64,000 nt of DNA from Allium sativum (lineage: Eukaryota; Streptophyta; Magnoliopsida; Asparagales; Amaryllidaceae): NCBI GenBank assembly GCA_030737875.1, contig JASFAX010000020.1, positions 29,898,688 to 29,962,687 of the forward strand. Direction: 5' to 3'. Positions 23,665 to 36,307 of the stretch are shown here, piece after piece. Both the position numbers and the translations under genes were made by a program. Numbering within the stretch: the stretch's first letter is position 1; each line of letters opens with the position of its first letter. The notes beneath the pieces were generated by a model that saw nothing but the letters and a program-made list of their open reading frames with translations, searched no databases and was not told the origin of the DNA.

Positions 23665-24399
23665 TTCTCCCTCCTTTAAAAAAATTTCATCCTTGAAATT
23701 TGAATGAAAATAAGCATAAGTTCATAACTATAAAATACGATACCAATACCCATAGCGTATTCAAATATATAGACTCCTTAACTCTAAATCCATTCATTTA
23801 CCAATTCTTAATCCATAAGTTATTTAAATAGTTTTTATGTAAACTTAATAGACTATTTATATAAACTTAATACAGAATATATCGATTGTCCAAAATCGTC
23901 GATAATTCTGACTCTTTATTCCTACTTTAAACATTTTACTTAAGTTCTTTCCAAATTCCTTGAGTTCAAATATGGTTTCCCCTATAAACATTTTCCAAAA
24001 TACCCTTTTGTTACTCGTATTATTCATTCTAATTCGTCAGTAATCACTAATTACAATTCCATATGAACACCTTTATTCAAACTACAAAATTCTAATCATA
24101 AGATTTCTATATTCATCTTAATTTAACAACTAATCATCCAGGTTATAACTAACCATTTACACTTTAAAGCCCTTTCTTTTATATTAAAAATATAATAATT
24201 CAAAGAAAATTTCATGTTATAACTACGTTCTCTTTGATATATAAACCTAACGCTCATTATAGGGCATTATCGACCCTATCTATAATGAGTTATTCGTCCT
24301 AGGATATTACTAAGCTTATATCTAGTGAGTCTTTATTGTCAGCTCTTATGAGTCATACCCCAATAACCTTTGTACAAATCAAAGCTCTAATACCAAAAA
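23665..24399 (-). mobile_element. E5 internal region (non-coding)
   Basis: Starts (plus strand) with TTCTCCCTCCTTTA, the complement of a polypurine tract. Next comes an 8-bp stem-loop AAATTTCA-TCCT-TGAAATTT (23682-23701), AT-rich sequence, and finally a 5'-leader-like block resembling E4. No ORF of note. An internal region this short cannot encode any retrotransposon protein. Confidence 0.75.
24384..24395 (-). promoter_or_regulatory. E5 primer-binding site, one mismatch
   Basis: Plus-strand GCTCTAATACCA is the complement of TGGTATTAGAGC, one base from the Met-tRNA primer site, and lies 4 nt before the right LTR. Confidence 0.75.
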
Positions 24400-26273
24400 T
24401 GTAATGGCCCACCTTTTCAATCCTTGAGAATCGACCTTTAATACATCTACGGTATTCAAGTGCTGAAACAACAATTGCTAAAAAGGTGGATTTTTAGGGT
24501 AATTACACATTTGAATAGAAAAAATTGAGCTTTTATTAATACAACATATTTTTACATCAGAGCCGCAACAAATATACCAGAGTACAATAGTTATAAAGTA
24601 GATAATACTAAGACTTTTAGAAGAATCCAAAATATACGCAATACTGCTACAGAATAACCCAACAAATGCTTTGTAAAATAACACCAAGATTATCTACAAA
24701 CCTTAATTACTAGGCTTCCTGTGTGAAAAATTAAGTGTACCCAAAGATTACATGGAAAATAATAAACTCCGAGTCATTCATGGGACTTATGTGAGGAACC
24801 AAAATTTTTGCTTTGAAAACCAAAGAAAGACAAGGTATCTCATAAGACTATGACACAAGTGCCTAGCGAGATTTTCGCTTATATGATATTAAAGTACTTA
24901 CTTTGTAAAAACCATTGATATTATTATCAATGTGAAATCATTCAAAAACCCTTCAAATAAACATAATTGAATTATTTGAAATTCTTACATTGATTTAATT
25001 TCATTCGCTATAGTGCCTTTAGTTGTAATTCTATAGGTCCATATTGGAATATTGGATGCCAACAATAAACAAGGAAATTGATCTTCCTTAACCGATGGGA
25101 ACATCTCTAGAGGGATGCACCCGTAAGTAGACAACTCATGCTTCCACTGCTAAACAAACCCAAACAATCTCTATATGCAACCCGCTATTTCGCAACTTGA
25201 ATATGACATTCCCCGGTCATAACCAACCCTTTACCAAAAGCTCTCCTTCCATCATACACATAAAGTAGATTTTTCAGCATAAATAAGTACCAGGGCTCCA
25301 TACATGGTATATTTTTTTATCTAGAAGGGAATGACTATACCCTAATGGGAAAGACCCGCTTGGCCTTGCTATATTAATTCTATTTTCGACCATTACCTAG
25401 TTGTGAGGCTTGAAGTCTCGTTAAGCCCAAATCTACGATTGAACCGAGCCATGCTTTGATCATCTATAGCTCTTAACCCTTCGCGTGCCCACACTATCAT
25501 TTTAGAACATACAATTGGTAATTACGAACCAATCACCTTTGAGCTCATACATCTCAAAGAAGGGTGTTAAGCTAAGAGAGTAAATTCTCTGTCATCAAAA
25601 AGAAATATATAGTAAAGACCAATCAATACGTTTCAAAACACATTGTTAGGTACACATCCATTAAAGTTCGTTCTCGAACTGAACGAAACTGAAGGCGCGT
25701 TATTCCTCGTCTAATAAAGGATAGAAGCCTAAGTAAATGATGAATCTCTTCAAGTACGTCGGGACCGCTGCTATAAGTAATCTTGTCCGGGTGGCCGCCA
25801 ACCAAGACATCAACAAGTAATCCTTTCGATGTGAAGATCTCCGATCTTCTACCATTGTCTTCAATATCTATATTGCTATAATAATGTTGTAAAAATTATT
25901 CAAAGTGGTTTTCAAAGAGGTATTCCCTAGATCCAACTCCGGTCTCTTTGAATAATTATCGTGAGTTATAAAAACAATACAGATCACACAAAATCTTAAT
26001 TAAATCACTTCCTCTTTAAACTAAGTAAATCAAAATCTTCTTAAAAAAACTCTTTCCCTGAAATCTTTAATACTAAATCATTCACTAAAGATTTATAATT
26101 CATTTAATCTCAAAACCAAGATTCGTTAACCTTAACCAAGGTTCCTTTTAGACTAACATTCCAAAAGATTATTCCATAAATTCATCTTCTAAATAATATC
26201 TTTTAAACCCAAGATAAATTAGCCTCATTAGTCTTAATAATCAATCTTTAACAAATATTCATAAATCCATTAT
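24400..26273 (-). repeat. E5 right LTR (5' LTR), truncated
   Basis: Begins TGTAATGGCCC and follows the left LTR at roughly 75-80% identity. It stops where the left LTR would be at about 20775. E3 starts at the next base with its own LTR terminus. Confidence 0.75.
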
Positions 26274-29086
26274 TGTAACACCCCGTAATAATAAAAACAC
26301 TGTAATGATAAACTGAGGATACTTAATTAAATATATGGAATTAAGTAAAATAGAGTAACCCATTGCGTTCGCCGTGGAATTCCACTTAGGATAGAACCTA
26401 TGTTTTCGTAAAACGAACATCGTATGAAGAAGATCTTAAGATTTGTAGTTTATATACATACAAGGCACTCATATGTAAATAAAATTATTTCAGAAAATCA
26501 AAATCAAAGTCAGGGAAAAAAGGGGGGAAATCGGCCCATTAGGGGTCGACCCCATCCCTAATGGTGTCATCCCACGGGTTGACCCTAGCACAGGGGTGTC
26601 GACACCAATGTTGACCCCTTTGAGATCTGGGCAGAATTTAGGTTCTGAAAATGGACTCGTTTCTTTACTTGATTCATTGACGCTAGGCTATAAATAGGAC
26701 CTCATTCTCATTGTTTTTATTCACCAGAAACAATGAAGACAAAAAAGTGTTGCCCTAAATCAGTTTGATCTAGACTACTCTTCTTCGACAACAAGTTATA
26801 CATATTCAAGGATCTGTGCTACAACATCTATAATCAATCTTATGTTCTTTAGATCCCATTTATTGTTAGTTTATGTTGCTTTTAGATATAAACACCTAAA
26901 ATCTAATCGTGACATGTTTAAAAGTTGGATCTAAGTCTATGCCTATTAGTAACTTGAATCATAATAGATATGTCGTTACTTGTACATCTGATCTATTGAT
27001 TAGTTCATATATGCCTATTCACAATATCTATGTTCTGTTAGTTTGCCTAATCATGCCACCTTATGTCTATTATGTTAATTTGCCTAATTATGTCACCTTA
27101 TGCCTATTATGTTAGTTTTCTTAATTATGTCATCTAATGCCAATTTTATTTACTATGCCTATTATTGTTCTCTTCTCTCCCTCTTTCCATTTTTGTTTTT
27201 ATAGCCAGGCTACCTTCGAGCCTTGGCCTATCGCTGGAATACGAAAACGACCGAATTTGGGAATGATTGGGAATGACTAGTTTGTGGCATAATTCACACT
27301 TTAAAACAAGATTGGGAACTTTGGGGAATAATTTGTACCTTGAGCCAAAACTTGGGGTTTGGGGGCATAATCTATATCTTGATTTAAACCTTAATCCCGG
27401 GCATAACCTATATCATAGATCGTACTGGGATTTGGGTCATAATGAACATGATATTTGGTTAGTAATGAAAATGCCTAGATTTACAGTAATTAGAAACTAT
27501 AACAGCGCTTGGATACGAGATTAAATTACACTTGTGGTAGAAGCCTGCCCGGAACTGCCCGACAAATCCAGCATCCACAAGTGGTAAATATAATGTGAGG
27601 GGTCTAAGTGCATAAACGTATACATAACGGTGCTATGACATGAGGTTAAATCCAACTTGTGGAAGAAATCTGCCCGGACCCAACCGACATATCCAACATC
27701 CACAAATGGCAGACTTAATGTTGAAGCTCTAGCTCCTTATAACCATAAATGAATGAATGGTGATGAACTTGTAGTACTTAACCTGTTTGAATCCATAAGG
27801 ATTACATGAACATGTTAATTTGAATAAGGGTTAAGTAAACTTGCTTGAATCAGTGGGAGTGTTAAGTTAATCTTGTAAAATATGCGGGGACGGGTTATAC
27901 ATATAAACCCAACAAACCTAACCTATTGGGGTTATGAAATATTGTTAAACTTGTTGGCATAACCTATTCAAAACCTAGTAGTAGGGAAGCAGGCTTAGAG
28001 GGAAGTTTGTATCATCTTTTATGTGGGACCAATTTCAGTCGACAACCCATTTAGGTATCAAACGGGGAACCCCGAACAAGGTAAGGTTCCGGGCATGCTT
28101 ACTGAGCTGATTATAAAAGGTCACTTGAGTAAGGGTGTTGACGGCGTGTTCCAGCGGAGTCATGTGCGTGCCTGGGTCCGCTTGCTTGGGAAGATAATAC
28201 GCTACGACATCAGTAAATATGGTTATGCACATCTTGTAAACAAAGCGTTGCCTCTTTAGGAAGTGATACATCCTATGGTTGGGCCAGCAGAGGACAATTA
28301 CGAGTTAGGGAGCCGATCGATTAGGTGTAGTGATTAGGGTACATCAAGTCTTGCTTGTTTAGGAGCCCATTATTATCGTTGGGTGTAACATCCTTCAGTT
28401 CTGTTGGGCTGCCTGTTATTGTATGGGGTAAAACCTCTTACTAGAAGTACACCTACATCTACTATCTTGTACCTATTAGGATCATCTGGTTATGTGATAC
28501 TAGTAATAGTGCAGAGAAAAGTATTAGAGAAGCGCAATGCATGTTCTGTTCTGTTTATCAGGTTTACCTTGTTATACCTGCCTTATGACACTTTTATCTC
28601 TCCCCAACTTATATGCCTATCATGATGCTTTTACTTATTTATATGCTAAAAGGGACTAGATTCGCCAGACTTTATGTCTGACCCAGTTTGTTTCCTCTTC
28701 TTTCTATTCTATCCCCCGCCTAGTTTCTCAGGGTGGGAATACTTAAGCTTGATCAGAATTCTTGGTTCCTTCTGCTTGCAGCTTATTAAACGTATTGCTT
28801 GATTTCGTATCTGCTCTACTATGACTATATTTTGGGGATTATGCTCGTCTATGTATTATTGTACCTCTGATGATGATTATTGTACAAGGTTGAAGTTTTA
28901 TGTTTTCAGTTGTCCAGATTTATTATGTAATTGGGTTTGAACCACAAAGCTTTTATATTCAATAAATTTTAATTCTGCTGTTATTTTATATCTGTCTTGT
29001 AAAGTTCCTGTTTCTATTTACCTATAGCGCTTCACGAAACATAATGCATACTGATAAAGAGTGACATTAACGAACGTAGGGTGTCA
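26274..29086 (+). repeat. E3 5' LTR
   Basis: Starts TGTAACACCCCG and ends near GGGTGTCA. It contains the family landmarks: 'ccattgcgttcg' near the start, GTCGAC palindromes (26541-26615), TATA box, AGGTAAGG donor-like site (28079-28086), GATACATCC and AGGGAGCCGATCGA core (28264-28320), stem-loop CAGAC-TTTAT-GTCTG (28666-28680) and a pyrimidine tract ending in CAG (28731). The exact right end is uncertain because the primer site is degenerate. Confidence 0.75.
26688..26697 (+). promoter_or_regulatory. TATA box of E3 LTR
   Basis: CTATAAATAG at the same relative place as the TATA boxes of E1 and E2. Confidence 0.65.
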
Positions 29087-29090
29087 GATC

Positions 29091-29102
29091 TGCTATTAGA
29101 GA
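29091..29102 (+). promoter_or_regulatory. Degenerate primer-binding site of E3
   Basis: TGCTATTAGAGA aligns with TGGTATCAGAGC at 9 of 12 bases just after the LTR end; probably no longer functional. Confidence 0.55.
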
Positions 29103-29264
29103 TGAAGTTTACCAGATCGGATAAATGAATTTGAAAATTGTTTACAAAAGGTTTTAGAAGAAAGCATTTTCAAAAGAAAAGTCTGGTTTGAAAAACATAT
29201 TCCATATACCATATGAAATATCTTTCGATTCTATGTTTGAATCCTTTTTCCTTTTCTTTTCAGC

Positions 29265-30190
29265 ATGTCTGGGGAACCTAATATTCCTTAGTGCGTTTAG
29301 ATACCAGCTTGATTTCGTAGGTATCTTGAGGTTACGACACTTGCTGGAGGCCAAGCAGAATCCCCTTCCCCAGCTACAGTCGTTGTTCCTCCTCCTCCTC
29401 CATGTGCTGATAATTTCTATAAGATATACAAAGATTTCTGTGCTATGGGTGGGAAACCATTCCAAGGAACTGAGACTTTCGTGGAGGCAAGGAATTGGCT
29501 TAAAGAGACACATGATTTGTTTGGAATTTTCGAAGTTGACGATCGCAGGAAGTTATCTGTTTGGCAGCTGAAAGATGAGGTTTCATTTATGTAGGAAGTG
29601 ATGCAAGTAGGGCATTTAGTCGAGACTGAGGACAATTTCCGGTAGAGATTCAAAATGAAGTTTCTTTCTCAAGCCAAGAAAAGTATGCAAATGGAAAGGT
29701 TTTTGGTGATTAAGCAAGGAGGCATGTTTATTAGAGAGTATGTTAATAAGTTTAATTAATTGGCAATTTTTGGTTTGGAACTAGTAGATACCTCGCACAA
29801 GAAAGCTTTGAGGTTTGCTAGAGGATTGAATGAAACCCTCCAAGGATTGGCTATGTCTCATATTCCAATGTTAGAAACTTTTGTGAAACTCGTTGATATG
29901 GCATTAATGCGCGAGGATGGTAAAGGTGAAAAGAAAGAGGCAAAGGTTGACCAAACAGAAACAAGAAAGTGTGGACCAAGAAAAAACAATAGCAACAAAA
30001 GAAGGGCGGTAAAAATGACAAAGCTTGAGATAAAAGGAAATGTCATCATTGCGGACGGGAGGGTCATGTGATCAAGGATTGCAATTAAAAAAAAGAAAGC
30101 TTGTTTCCATTATGGAGAAGTCAGACATTTTGTTAAGGATTGCCCAAAGAATCAAGGACTGGGTCAAAGGGCAGGATCTTCTAGAGGGCA
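29265..30190 (+). pseudogene. gag: Gag pseudogene of E3
   Basis: Starts at ATG after CTTTTCTTTTCAG, as in E1 and E2, but has stops at codons 9, 12 and 16 and later frameshifts. Recognisable blocks are FRRYLEV, a proline run, GGKPFQGTETFVEARNWLKE, FLSQAKKSMQMERF (the segment missing from E1), FARGLNETLQGLAMSHIP and remnants of two zinc knuckles near 30045-30150. It is a former particle protein. Confidence 0.85.
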
Positions 30191-31057
30191 GGTGCATGCT
30201 CTCATAGCTAGTGCGCCAGATAGAGGTAGGAAAGTTTTTGTCGAAGGTTTGATTTCACTTTTCGGTCATCCAGTTTTTTATTCTGGAGCTTCATATTCTT
30301 TTATATCTAATTCTGTGATTGTGTCTCTGTACGTTTATAATAGTATGATTTTGGATCCCGTTGTTGTCTCAAACCCCATTGGGGTTATGGCTCATTAGTC
30401 TGTGAGTTTGCGGGGTTTGAGAATATCTGTGTTAAACATCGAGTTTAAATGCGATGCCAGTGTGCATTGTTTCAGGGGCCATGGTTTGATTGTAGGGAGG
30501 GGTTGGCCAGCCATGTATGGTGCCATTCTGGATTGTGAGAGGAGGGTCATTAGACTATTGACTTTCCATGGGAGGGTCCTCAAGTTTTCTTGTAACCCTA
30601 AAGGGTCTGTCTTGCTTAGTTTCCTAGAGTCGCTTGATGCATCTATCAATGATTTACGATCTGTGCCAGTAGTCTGTCAGTTGGGGAGGTTCGAGGCTTA
30701 CCACCGAGGAGCGAGATTGATTTCTGTATATACTTAGTGGACAATGCAAAGCCAGTTGCATTGCATGTGCGCCACATGGCTCCAAGAGAAAGGAGGAAGC
30801 TCAACAAGCAAGTAGGGGGAATTGAGAAAGGATTTATTAGGCAAAGCGTATCTGGATGGAGTTCTATGGTGGTATTCGCCACTAAGGCGGATGGTCCGCT
30901 TCTCTTATGTGTGGATTATGCAGAATTGAACAAACTCACTAAGAAGAATAGGCACCCACTTCCAAGAATATATGAATTGTTTGACCAGCTTGTTGGTGCA
31001 TCTATTTTCCCGCAGTTAGACTTGACTATGGGGTTTCATCAGTTGAGGGTTGACGAG
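30191..31057 (+). pseudogene. pol: Protease and RT N-terminal pseudogene of E3
   Basis: The protease remnant reads SGASYSFISNSV (about 30285-30320). Further on are [56 protein letters not shown] and DLTMGFHQLRVDE (to 31057), giving the first half of RT. The reading is cut by the E4 insertion and resumes at 44823. Confidence 0.85.
31053..31057. repeat. Target-site duplication of E4 (left, ACGAG)
   Basis: Pairs with TCGAG at 44823-44827, one mismatch. The RT reading of E3 crosses the junction when one copy is removed. Confidence 0.7.
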
Positions 31058-34000
31058 TGTAATGACCCAGATTTCCATAACATCGGAGTTGACTATATAC
31101 ATCATACGTCCAACCCAAATATCACGAAAATACGGAACATTTTTTTTAGAAGAAAGAGATAGAAGAAGAACAGAAATAATGACACAGAATCTCACATCGC
31201 AGCGGAACAAAATATAATATATCATATCTTTGAAATACAAAATCTTAACTGTATAACATACACTTATCAGAGTACAACACTTACAACACAACGGAACCAC
31301 TATAACTAGATAACGCTGAAGCCTCCTGCACCAAGCTCCTTTAGACATATCTGAAAAATCCTGAACTACTTGACTGCCCGTACAAATTAAGGCACCCAAG
31401 AGTTTAGGTAGAACAAAACAAAATAAACTCCGGGTCAGTCCCTATCATGCGACACATTCCCCAAGCACGCAACATGGACTGGTATGAGTAAACAGTTTAA
31501 ACAGTTTCAGAAAACTAAATGATATCTCATAAGACCACGCCGTATATCACGGAACGGGTTTTTCCCTTATGAAAATCCAAACGCTTGATTTAACTTTCAA
31601 AATCCTTTTGAAAGGAATGGTAACTTAATATCAAAACTCTTTTGATATTATAATAATGTCTAAATCAAGTAAATAACAATCTAGTGGAACGTTTGCATCT
31701 CACGTTCCACATATATATACAATCAAAACCGCAAGCACGTATTGGGTAATGGATTTCCAACTATGACAAGGTATGGAACCACCTTCCGTTGGTATATCTC
31801 TAGAGGAGAATACACCGAGTTCAACAAGAACATCTTGCAACTCAGCCACACATGACCGACCACTCATTTGGCTTGAGTGTATCGAATGTATATCACCAAC
31901 GATTGGGATCAGCAACCGTTTCCCGAATGGGACAGCATCGACAATAGATTTTTAGAAGTAAATGAAACTCTAGATCAGGTGATTATACACCCTAATAGGT
32001 GCGACCTACATAGCCATGCTGCCTGCCCGATTTCTACCATTTATCGGTTGATGAGGCTAGAAGCTACGCTTTATCATCACACCAGATTCACTTCGAATGT
32101 CACATCGTCAGATCCATCGAAAATCACTAATTGATGTCTACAACAGTACATTACGTGTCAGCTAAAAGAAGTTTCCTCCTCCGCTTCCACTCTTGGTACA
32201 GTTGAAGAAATCAATGTACGTGACCTTTCTGGAAATACTCTGTCAGACATTCATCCATATAAGTCACCCAGGAACAGGATGAACTGAAGGCACTATTTCT
32301 ATTAATAGAAAAAGTCCTTGCACTCTACTCCGTCTTCGATTATCTTTATTAAATCTGATTCGCACGCTACTGCCAATACGGAGTGGTTCTTCGGATAATA
32401 ATCCAACCGGTCTCTCCATATTGACAACGATGGTCAAAACTTCGATAGTCTGTGATTTAACTATCGAATAAAAACAAGTGTTTCGATAGTGGATGATTTA
32501 ACTATCGAATAAAACAAGTGTTCATCCAAACATCCAACAATTACTGAGCCTTTAATTAATATTCCATTAATTAAATCACTTCTCTATTTCTTTATCAATA
32601 TTTGTTAACCAAATATTTTCAATAACCGTATTGACCTGTTACGTTATTTGGAAAACATTTCCGAATATCGCCTTCCTTTATTTTCTAAACTTTAGAAAAT
32701 ATATGCTATTTATAATTGGAAAATATTCCAATTACTTATCTCTTTCCGATCTCGTTTATTTCTATACTTAAGAAATATTTAACATCTATTTCCCAGCTTT
32801 GCACATATTTGGGTTAAAACAGATGTTGTGTAAAACATCGTTACGACAACCCAAATACAGTATTTAACTAATTCTTATTCCACATTGATCTTCGAGCCTG
32901 AATCTTGCTACTTATCGGTATATCATGAAATCAACCAAGTTGGGGTATAATTACCTCTCAGACCTTGACTGAATAACATTTAACGTCAAAACAGACAAGA
33001 CTACTTACTCGAATAATCAATACCATACAATTGATTATTCACCTTTAAACACATATACACTTTCTTTTTCTATTCCTACGAGATTTTATTCTTATACTTC
33101 CCTTTTTATTATACTATTCTATTTCTAAGTTCGTTTTCTTATCGACTTCTATATATTTTGATATGTCAATTTCTAACTATCAAATTATCTTAAAAAAATT
33201 CTATCTCCTTAAATTCCCGGAAAAATTCGCCATAACCTCCTTTGTACCGGGAGCATCGGGAAATTTCAAATAGCTTTCCCGGTCCTTCTCATCTCAAAAA
33301 GAAAAAGAAAAAGCCAACCGGCTTGCCGATACGGCGCATAAAATCTCATATATGAATTAAATACGTACCTTTTTGTCGGGCATTCTATTTATTTCACTTC
33401 TATACTTTATTCCATACCTGTCTCCTGTATATTTATGCCTGTCCAATCTATTTTAACTATACCAATCATTTTAACTCAATTTGTTAATTAAATATGTTAC
33501 TTAACTTTTCAGTCTATTTCACCTTCATATTTGAACATGACATGTTCAAATATATTTTAACTGCATATTAACAAATTCTAATTATACTCATACTCTCGTT
33601 TCCTTATCGACTTCTTATTCAAATTCCAATTCAATTTTATTTGAATTCTCTTTATTTAAACTTCATTTGAATTCTATTTTCAAATTCTATAGTTTAAAGT
33701 CCATTTGAATTCTATATTCAAATTCTATAGTTAAAGTCCATCTGAATTATTCAAATTCTATAGTTTAAAGTCCATTTGAATTTCTATTATTCAAATCTCT
33801 ATTTCAATTCCTTATATTCAAAGTCCATTTGAATTCTCGGCATTATTTATAAACAACGTTTATAACTTCAATTCAAACCCCACCTTTCCATTTATAAACA
33901 ACGTTTATAAATTCAATTCAAATCCCAAAATTTCATTTATAAACAAAGTTTATAAATTCAATTCAAATCCCATATTTTCATTTATAAACAAAGTTTATAA

Positions 34001-36294
34001 ATTCGATTCAAATCCCATATTTTCATTTATAAACAAAGTTTATAAATTCCATTCAAATCCCATATTTTCATTTATAAACAAAGTTTATAAATTCGATCAC
34101 TTGTTTTATATACCTTCAAACAAGTTAATATTTTCTATAGTTTTATTTTAAATTCAAATTCTATAAAAATAGAATTTCCTTTTTAAAATCTCAAATACCC
34201 TTTACGATATTTTTATAGATCAATATTCAAACCACAGTGATATTTTAAATAATCAAATCAACCAATTTTCAATCAATTGATTTTTAACACATCATATATG
34301 AATATATATTAAATCAAACAAACAACAACAGATAATATAATTTTGAGGAATCCAGTTGGTTCCTCCAACCTGTTCTCCTGCATCCACAGATGTTAGTCAA
34401 CATAGTAATACCCATCCTGCTTCGAGGCAGGATATCGCGGTATGAAGGTCATCCACTATCATAGCGTGGGGCGTATAGGGTAATCATCCGCTATGAAACT
34501 GCGGGCATCCGCTAATGAGACTGCGGGAATCCAGCCAATCATCAACCCAATATATATATATAATAGTCAACCAATCCTAAATAACTATATATATTTTAAG
34601 ACAATCAGACTAAACAGCATTCAAACAAGCAACAACAATTATTTTTAACGATGTAAAAATAATTCTAAACAAACAGGTGAGTGAGATTTACTCACAGTGA
34701 TTTTAACTATTTGTCGAATATCCAGCTTCTTGAATCATCTAAATCCCTAGCTGACTCAGAAAAATCTCTAACCAATCCATACTCGTATGTTTCGCAATCC
34801 AACATGACAATCACTACTCGATTCATTCAGTAAACATATAATTATTATTTTTTCATTTAACTAATATAATAATATTTTTATTGAGCTAATATATTCTTAC
34901 TGAGCTGATATTTTTCCATGGTTCGATTAATAATACCGGTAAAATATTTGGGTGATGTATTCTAACAAATAATTTTTTTAAAACATTTAAAAGTTACAAA
35001 TTAATCAAATTTGAGCGGGATTAACTCAATTTGATTTAAAGCTTCATGTTTGGACCCTAGTTTGCATTTACAATTTAATACTAAATCAAATGATCCTTAA
35101 CTAGTTAAATTAGAAATTTATTATACCTTTATTACCATGACTAGCATCCTTGATCAGGTAGAAATCCTTGATTCATCATCTCCCAATAATTCAACCTGCC
35201 TCCTATCATCACTGCAATGCTATTGTACTGCGTCTAACCTCACTGCAGTGCCCTTAACTCAATAGCCCTTGCTGTAAACATCACTTATCAAACCCCCACT
35301 CCACTGCATCAATTCAATCCGTTCATCACAAAGAAAGTTCGATCTCCACCCTGTCATCGTTGAACTCCAGTTCGCATCCTTTGACTTCCACCCTGTAGAA
35401 GACTGTCACGGCAGCAATTGATACTACAAATGATGAACCCAGAACACGTGCTGCCTCACATTCGAACTCGAACCCTCAAACAAACTGTCGCGAGCTCCAG
35501 GAGTACGCGATTCCAGACCTTCACGATAGAAGGAAGTCGCACTTTCATTTTTATTTTGGATAAATCGGATTTTGTTTGGTTGACTGGAGGAAGCAAGAAC
35601 GGGTATTTGGGGAAAGTGGCCATTTCCAATTTGAGGAACGAAAGAATGAATTTGGTTTAGATTGCCAAGGCATTTAAAGGGGAAGGTGCGGTATAAGGTT
35701 TGAACAGCAAGGCCATCTTTCTTGTGGAGATAAAGGAAGCCACCGTATGTTTTAACTTGTGGAAATAAGGAGGCCACCATTTGTTTTAACTTATGGTAAT
35801 AAAGGAGCCACCATTTTTGTTTTGTTTCGGTTTTAATTAATTTAAATTATCCGTATTCTTTAATTAAAATACACCCTGATTCTAAACTCCTTTCTGAACC
35901 CAACAACTGACAATTCTAGGGTAATACCCCTATTTCGGACACACTGGGATAGGTCACGAAGTCTGATTCGGCCATCTGTTGAAGATATTAATTTAAATTG
36001 ATATAATTTAAATTTCAAACCATTTAAATTCTGCGATAATAAATTAATATTATTATCGTTATAAATTCAAATGAAATTTCCCATTAATTATTTGAACTAT
36101 ATTTAATTCAAATTAAATTTTGAATTCATATAAATCCATTTTCGTATTCTGTTATTTTAATATATTCGATATTAAATCGAAATTGATTATAAAATCGATA
36201 ACTTAATATAAAACTCCACTTATATTATCAAATCAATATTTAAATAAAATATTAAACATTCAAAATTTCCCCATAAGAAATCCGGGTCATTACA
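31058..36294 (-). repeat. E4 left LTR (3' LTR in element orientation)
   Basis: Plus strand TGTAATGACCC to GGGTCATTACA, 5237 bp, AT-rich, matching 39590-44822. The two ends form an inverted repeat of about 18 bp with a mismatch or two, unusually long for an LTR. Short ORFs (for example 31877-32134, 35424-35780) are preserved in both copies only because the copies are young. Confidence 0.93.
33843..34107. repeat. 45-bp tandem repeat with internal palindromes (E4 left LTR)
   Basis: Six units of about 45 bp. Each contains TTTATAAAC-AA(A/C)-GTTTATAAA, a 9-bp inverted repeat with a 3-base spacer. The right LTR has seven units (42325-42627), so copy number changed after insertion. Confidence 0.85.
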
Positions 36295-36307
36295 ATCTTC
36301 CCCACTT
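36295..36307 (-). promoter_or_regulatory. E4 polypurine tract
   Basis: Plus-strand ATCTTCCCCACTT is the complement of AAGTGGGGAAGAT and abuts the left LTR, which shows the element is on the minus strand. Confidence 0.85.

Larger units (their letters stand above)
18945..26273 (-). mobile_element. E5: old non-coding LTR element, right LTR truncated by E3
   Basis: Minus-strand LTR element with LTRs about 4.7 kb long and only about 735 bp between them. The polypurine tract and stem-loop follow the left LTR, and a Met-tRNA primer site (one mismatch) precedes the right LTR, which fixes the orientation. There is no gag or pol. LTR divergence looks like 20-25% by eye, so it is old. Several blocks align with the E4 LTR (for example the 'aaggcacccagagtttag' and 'tatctcataagacca' phrases), so E4 and E5 belong to related families. 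The right LTR stops at 26273 where E3 begins; the remainder should lie beyond this window. Confidence 0.75.

Noticed and set aside
35418..35780. 80- and 118-codon ORFs conserved in both E4 LTRs
   Set aside because: Same sequence in two young LTR copies; no domain, overlapping on opposite strands.
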